Shown piece after piece: positions 3,810 through 6,637 of a DNA stretch of 6,637 bases. The translations under genes and the position numbers were made by a program. Origin of the DNA: Microcaldota archaeon (GTDB lineage Archaea; Micrarchaeota; Micrarchaeia; Anstonellales; Anstonellaceae). The stretch lies in contig JAHFEC010000067.1 of NCBI GenBank assembly GCA_023248665.1, positions 1 through 6,637 on the forward strand, written 5' to 3'. Under the pieces are notes generated by a model, which was not told the origin of the DNA, ran no database searches, and was given only the letters and a program-made list of their open reading frames with translations. Numbering within the stretch: the stretch's first letter is position 1; each line of letters opens with the position of its first letter.

Positions 3810-3970
3810 TCGCAACGCTCGCCAGCCCGACTTTCGGCCTATGGGGCCGAAAACCCGCCAGGCCTTCGGCCTGACGGTCGTCGGGGGCTTCGCAACGCTC
3901 GCCAGCCCGACTTTCGGCCTATGGGGCCGAAAACCCGCCAGGCCTTCGGCCTGACGGTCGTCGGGGGCTT
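3798..3970. repeat. 80-bp tandem repeat, about 2.2 copies, overlapping the tRNA half's 3' end
   Basis: Bases 3798-3890 equal 3878-3970 exactly, so the period is 80 bp. Each unit starts with TCGTCGGGGGCTT, the last bases of the orphan tRNA half and two beyond, so that string occurs three times. In each unit there are three hairpins; in the first copy they are GTCGGG (3800-3805) with CCCGAC (3826-3831), TTTCGGCC (3832-3839) with GGCCGAAA (3845-3852), and CAGGCC/GGCCTG around TTC (3859-3873). The TTTCGGCC arm also occurs in the 1617-1926 block. Confidence 0.93.
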
Positions 3971-4006
3971 CCAAAATAAAAAAATATTGAAAATAAAAAA
4001 GAAGGC
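3971..4006 (-). terminator. T-rich terminator of the minus-strand operon
   Basis: Directly after the TAG stop of the COG1361-like gene, the minus strand reads T6, T4, T7 and T4 runs separated by a few bases. This is a strong archaeal oligo-T terminator and separates the operon from the repeat array. Confidence 0.7.
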
Positions 4007-5335
4007 CTACTTCTGGGCTTCCTTCTTCTTCATCGCGCTCGCTGCCATGCCGAACAGCCTGCGCAGGATAATCAGCCCGACCAGCGCCCCCACGATCTCA
4101 AAGAGGGGGATGTAGGGCTCCATCTCCTCCGCAAAGGTGGCCAGGCGAACGGGCATCGAGAAGTCGGCCGTGTCGGAGAATGTTTTGCCCTGCGGATCCT
4201 CGAAATCCATCGCAAGTCCCGTGAGCTGGGAGCCCGACGTGGCGTCCTTGTCCACCGTGATCGTGTAAGTCAGGTTCACCGACTGGCCCGGCATGAGCGA
4301 ATCGATGTAGCGCACCGTGCCGTCGGTGGAAAAGGGGAAGAGGGGCTGGATGCGCACTTTCAGTTTGCGCGCCTCCTGCGAGCCGGTGTTGGTAAGCACG
4401 ATGTCCGTATCCTGCGAGGCGCCCGCGCGCAACACGGATAGGGAAGGATAGGAGGCGCTAAAGTCGGCCTTGGGTTTGACCGGCACCATGAACGTAAAGT
4501 CGGCCGAGCCGTTCTGGCGATCCTCTCCCGTATAATCAAGATGCACGTTCAACGGGTAGTCGCCCGGCGCCAAATTCTTGGGCGCCTCGACGGCAAAGGT
4601 GGCGGATGCGGAGGCGCGCGCGCCAATCGAGCCCAAGGTCTGGTCCTGGCTGGACCACTTGGTCTGCACGCCCGTGCTCGAAGCCCGGGCGCGCGCCGAG
4701 GAGACGAGCGTCGGGCCGGTGTTCTGGAAGGTGACCACCACGTTGGCCGTGTCGCCCGCGTAGATGTCCACCGGGGAAGAAGAGGTGACGGCGGCCGTGA
4801 AGGCGGGCGAACCGCCCACGCGCACGTTGACGGTGTTGGCCTCGGTGAATTTGGCGAAGTTCTTCTCATACACCGTGCCGATCGAAATCGGATAGGTGCC
4901 GCTGGAGGCGAGGTTGTCCACCGGGAGCAGGAAGGTGAAGGTGCCGGCCGAATCGGGATCCGTGTAGCACAGCTTGTCGATGTATTGGGTATCCGGACCT
5001 TGGATGGAGAGCGGGTAGGAAACCGCGAGCTGTACCGAGACGTGGCTGGCGCAGTTGTCCGACTCCATGCTTTTGATGTGGAGCGTGAGCGCCACCACGT
5101 GGCCCGGCAGGGCGGGCACTTCGCTGACGCTGGCGTTGAGCAGCTGCAGCTTGGGGTTGACTGAAGCGGATGCCGCCCCGGACAGGAAGAGCAGAAAGAG
5201 AAAGACGGGGGCAAAAGAACGAAGGGCGGACAGGCCCCCCGGTGCACGGGACACGGGCGGCGCCCGGGCGCCGCCTGTTTCTGCATTATTTTTTTCCATT
5301 TTCGTTTCCATAGCCGTCATGTTCATGGTTTTCAT
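4007..5335 (-). CDS. Secreted, membrane-anchored COG1361-like protein with Ig-like domains
   Basis: A 442-residue extracellular protein. After a long N-terminal region, a hydrophobic signal core (about 42-52, FAPVFLFLLFL) ends with GAASAS, a plausible signal-peptidase site near residue 57. Three beta-rich, Ig/CARDB-like segments follow at about 58-170, 177-285 and 290-396, with the recurrent VVTFQNTGP, IVLTNTGS, PGDYPLNV and MPGQSVNLTYTITV patterns typical of COG1361 proteins. Sequons include N67, N275 and N354; C95 and C123 could form a disulfide. One membrane helix (about 408-424) and a lysine-rich cytoplasmic end close it. ATG 5335 has AGGTG six bases upstream; GTG 5344 is further upstream in frame. 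It follows the ABC-2 permease by 20 bp, so it is probably the external partner of that transporter. The substrate is unknown. Confidence 0.85.
   Translation of the reverse strand: MKTMNMTAMETKMEKNNAETGGARAPPVSRAPGGLSALRSFAPVFLFLLFLSGAASASVNPKLQLLNASVSEVPALPGHVVALTLHIKSMESDNCASHVSVQLAVSYPLSIQGPDTQYIDKLCYTDPDSAGTFTFLLPVDNLASSGTYPISIGTVYEKNFAKFTEANTVNVRVGGSPAFTAAVTSSSPVDIYAGDTANVVVTFQNTGPTLVSSARARASSTGVQTKWSSQDQTLGSIGARASASATFAVEAPKNLAPGDYPLNVHLDYTGEDRQNGSADFTFMVPVKPKADFSASYPSLSVLRAGASQDTDIVLTNTGSQEARKLKVRIQPLFPFSTDGTVRYIDSLMPGQSVNLTYTITVDKDATSGSQLTGLAMDFEDPQGKTFSDTADFSMPVRLATFAEEMEPYIPLFEIVGALVGLIILRRLFGMAASAMKKKEAQK
5253..5278. repeat. Strong palindrome inside the start of the COG1361-like gene
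   Basis: GGCGGCGCCCGGGCGCCGCC at 5256-5275 is a perfect 20-nt palindrome. Adding one G-U and two Watson-Crick pairs extends it to 5253-5278. In the mRNA it lies about 60 bases after the ATG at 5335 and encodes GGARAPP, just before the signal peptide. An in-frame GTG at 5254-5252 follows it at once. Confidence 0.75.
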
Positions 5336-5341
5336 CCACAT

Positions 5342-5346
5342 CACCT
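5342..5346 (-). promoter_or_regulatory. Shine-Dalgarno sequence of the COG1361-like gene
   Basis: Minus-strand AGGTG is placed six bases before ATG 5335 and overlaps the in-frame GTG 5344. The spacing favours ATG 5335. It lies in the 20-bp gap after the permease stop codon, as expected for operon-internal translation. Confidence 0.6.
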
Positions 5347-5355
5347 ATAATCTTA

Positions 5356-6637
5356 TCATGCGATTTCGCGTTTGAAGAGCATCAGGCTGAGCACCAGCGT
5401 GAAGAGCCCGAACACCGCCAGCGCCACCAAATCCGGCACGAGCTGGTAGAGCGTGAAGCCCTTCACCATCACGCCGCGCAGGGCATCGGCCGCGTAGGTC
5501 ACCGGCAGGACCTCGGCCGCCGACTGCAGGATGGGCGGCATGGTCTGCACCGGGAAGAAGGCGCCGGAAAGAAACATCATGGGCATGGAGATGAGCATGG
5601 CCAGCGCCATGTACTGCTCCTGCGTCTTGGCCATCACCGAGAGCACCATGCCCACCCCGGTCGCGCCCATAGTGAAGAGCGCGATGATGAACACCAAGTC
5701 GATGAGGTGCCCGGAGATGGTGACGCCGAAGAGCGCCATGGCCACCAAAATCACCAAGGAAGAGCGCACGGTCTCCAGCAGCATGTAGAAGATCTGGGTG
5801 CCGAAGATGATGGTGACATTGGATGTGGGCGTGAGGAAGACGCGCGTCATCGAGCCGTCCTGCCGCTCGCCGGCGATGGCCCGGCCCAGGCCCATGGTCG
5901 CGCCCTGGAAAATGATGAGGGCGAGGATGGCGGGCAGCAGGAAGTCGATGCCCCGCCGACCGTAGCCGTAGGGTTGCAGGATTTGCAAAATGACGGGGCT
6001 GGCGGTGCCCGAATCGGCTTCGGACGAGATGAGTTCCAGCTGCTGGCCGGCCTTGTCCTGCAAGGAGATGGCCACCTGGGCGCCGGAGGCTTGTGCGCGC
6101 GTCTGGGCGGCGAGGGAGTCGTATTGGGAGGAAATGGTCCGCACGTTGGAGGATAAGGCGGCCTGCGAGCCCTGCAAGCCCCGGAAGAGCGCGATCTGCG
6201 CCAAGGTGGCGGCCTGTGCGTCCCCGGTGGCCAGTTCGACGAGCGTGGCCCCGCCCACGGAGGAGGGGGTGAAGCTGTCTGCAATCTGGTTCTGGTCCAC
6301 CAGAAAGCCCAGCGAGTTTTGAAGCTCCCGGATTTGGGCGGAAAGAAGGGCCGAGGAGCCGGCAACCGTGTGGGCCGATTCGCGGGCGCTCTCGTCCACC
6401 TGGCGCTGGACGGCCGCGGGGTCGGCGGATGCGATCGGGGAGATGCGAGCTCGCGATTGGGCGAGGGACTGGCGCGCGGCATCCGACTGCTCGGATAGCT
6501 GGACCATGCGCCCGGACAGTATGGATTGGGACAGCGCGGCCGAGAAGGCCTGCGCCGAGGCCTTGGCGGAGGCGGCCACCGAGGAATCGGACTCGTCCAC
6601 CATGAGGCTAATCGTGGCCGGACGGCCGGCGGCGACC
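5356..6637 (-). CDS. ABC-2 type transporter permease (5' end beyond the window)
   Basis: The frame stays open to the right edge, with 11 codons before the ATG at 6603, so that ATG is probably internal and the N-terminal membrane helix lies outside. Counting from 6603, residues 1-210 form a large extracytoplasmic domain rich in alanine, serine and glutamine with long helical stretches (ARESAHTVAGSSALLSAQ region). Five membrane helices follow at about 219-241, 270-293, 298-322, 330-352 and 386-409. The AGERQDGSMTRVFLTP segment (244-259) is the ABC-2 hallmark after the second family helix, and LPVTYAADALRG (366-377) is the usual re-entrant segment. The large loop resembles the ABC2_membrane_3 group. 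Role: membrane channel of an ABC exporter. The ATPase is expected upstream, outside this window. It is cotranscribed with the COG1361-like gene. Confidence 0.92.
   Translation of the reverse strand, partial: VAAGRPATISLMVDESDSSVAASAKASAQAFSAALSQSILSGRMVQLSEQSDAARQSLAQSRARISPIASADPAAVQRQVDESARESAHTVAGSSALLSAQIRELQNSLGFLVDQNQIADSFTPSSVGGATLVELATGDAQAATLAQIALFRGLQGSQAALSSNVRTISSQYDSLAAQTRAQASGAQVAISLQDKAGQQLELISSEADSGTASPVILQILQPYGYGRRGIDFLLPAILALIIFQGATMGLGRAIAGERQDGSMTRVFLTPTSNVTIIFGTQIFYMLLETVRSSLVILVAMALFGVTISGHLIDLVFIIALFTMGATGVGMVLSVMAKTQEQYMALAMLISMPMMFLSGAFFPVQTMPPILQSAAEVLPVTYAADALRGVMVKGFTLYQLVPDLVALAVFGLFTLVLSLMLFKREIA

Noticed and set aside
3548..3874. 108-codon plus-strand frame across the tRNA and repeats
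   Set aside because: It translates tRNA exons, the intron and the 80-bp repeat; composition is not protein-like.
3783..3974. 63-codon minus-strand frame with a repeated peptide
   Set aside because: The internal peptide repeat is only the 80-bp DNA repeat read through; no start signal and no family.
4541..5164. 207-codon plus-strand frame opposite the COG1361-like gene
   Set aside because: It is an antisense shadow in a GC-rich gene; the minus-strand product has a signal peptide, Ig-like patterns and a membrane anchor.

Overview
The window reads as archaeal. It carries a DUF357 gene (an archaea-specific family), a tRNA-Thr whose intron sits at position 37/38 with a bulge-helix-bulge splice motif and a U73 discriminator, AT-rich TATA boxes about 26 nt upstream of start codons, purine-rich Shine-Dalgarno sequences before internal genes, and oligo-T tracts as terminators. 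The genes are small and tightly packed. A DPANN-type lineage (Micrarchaeota or Diapherotrites, for example) would fit, but that is inference.

Layout, left to right. Bases 1-344 hold no convincing gene. They contain a perfect 13-bp hairpin, several TATA-like boxes and two tandem 18-bp palindromic operator-like sites ending just before the promoter of an AAA ATPase of the COG1373/DUF4143 type (351-1571, +). Then comes a non-coding block of modular palindromic repeats (1617-1926). Next, on the minus strand, is a RelE/ParE-like toxin followed by a small antitoxin-like gene, that is, a toxin-first module. A 51-residue charged helical protein (+) converges on a DUF357 gene (-), which is divergent from a 109-residue unknown (+).

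The most unusual part is 3534-3970. An intron-containing tRNA-Thr(CGT) is followed by a second, well-formed tRNA 3' half that has no visible 5' half. Three hairpins with GGA triloops lie in and between these elements. A tandem 80-bp palindrome-rich repeat then re-copies the 3' end of the second tRNA half. Differences between the two 3' halves preserve base pairing in the T stem, which argues against simple decay. A split (trans-spliced) tRNA half or a recombined tRNA remnant are the leading explanations.

The right third is a minus-strand operon: an ABC-2 type permease that runs off the right edge, followed 20 bp downstream by a secreted, membrane-anchored COG1361-like protein with Ig-like domains. 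The permease's ATPase is expected beyond the right edge. The gene set (ATPase with operators, toxin-antitoxin pair, palindromic repeats, tRNA-linked repeats) suggests an accessory, rearrangement-prone stretch between ordinary housekeeping genes.
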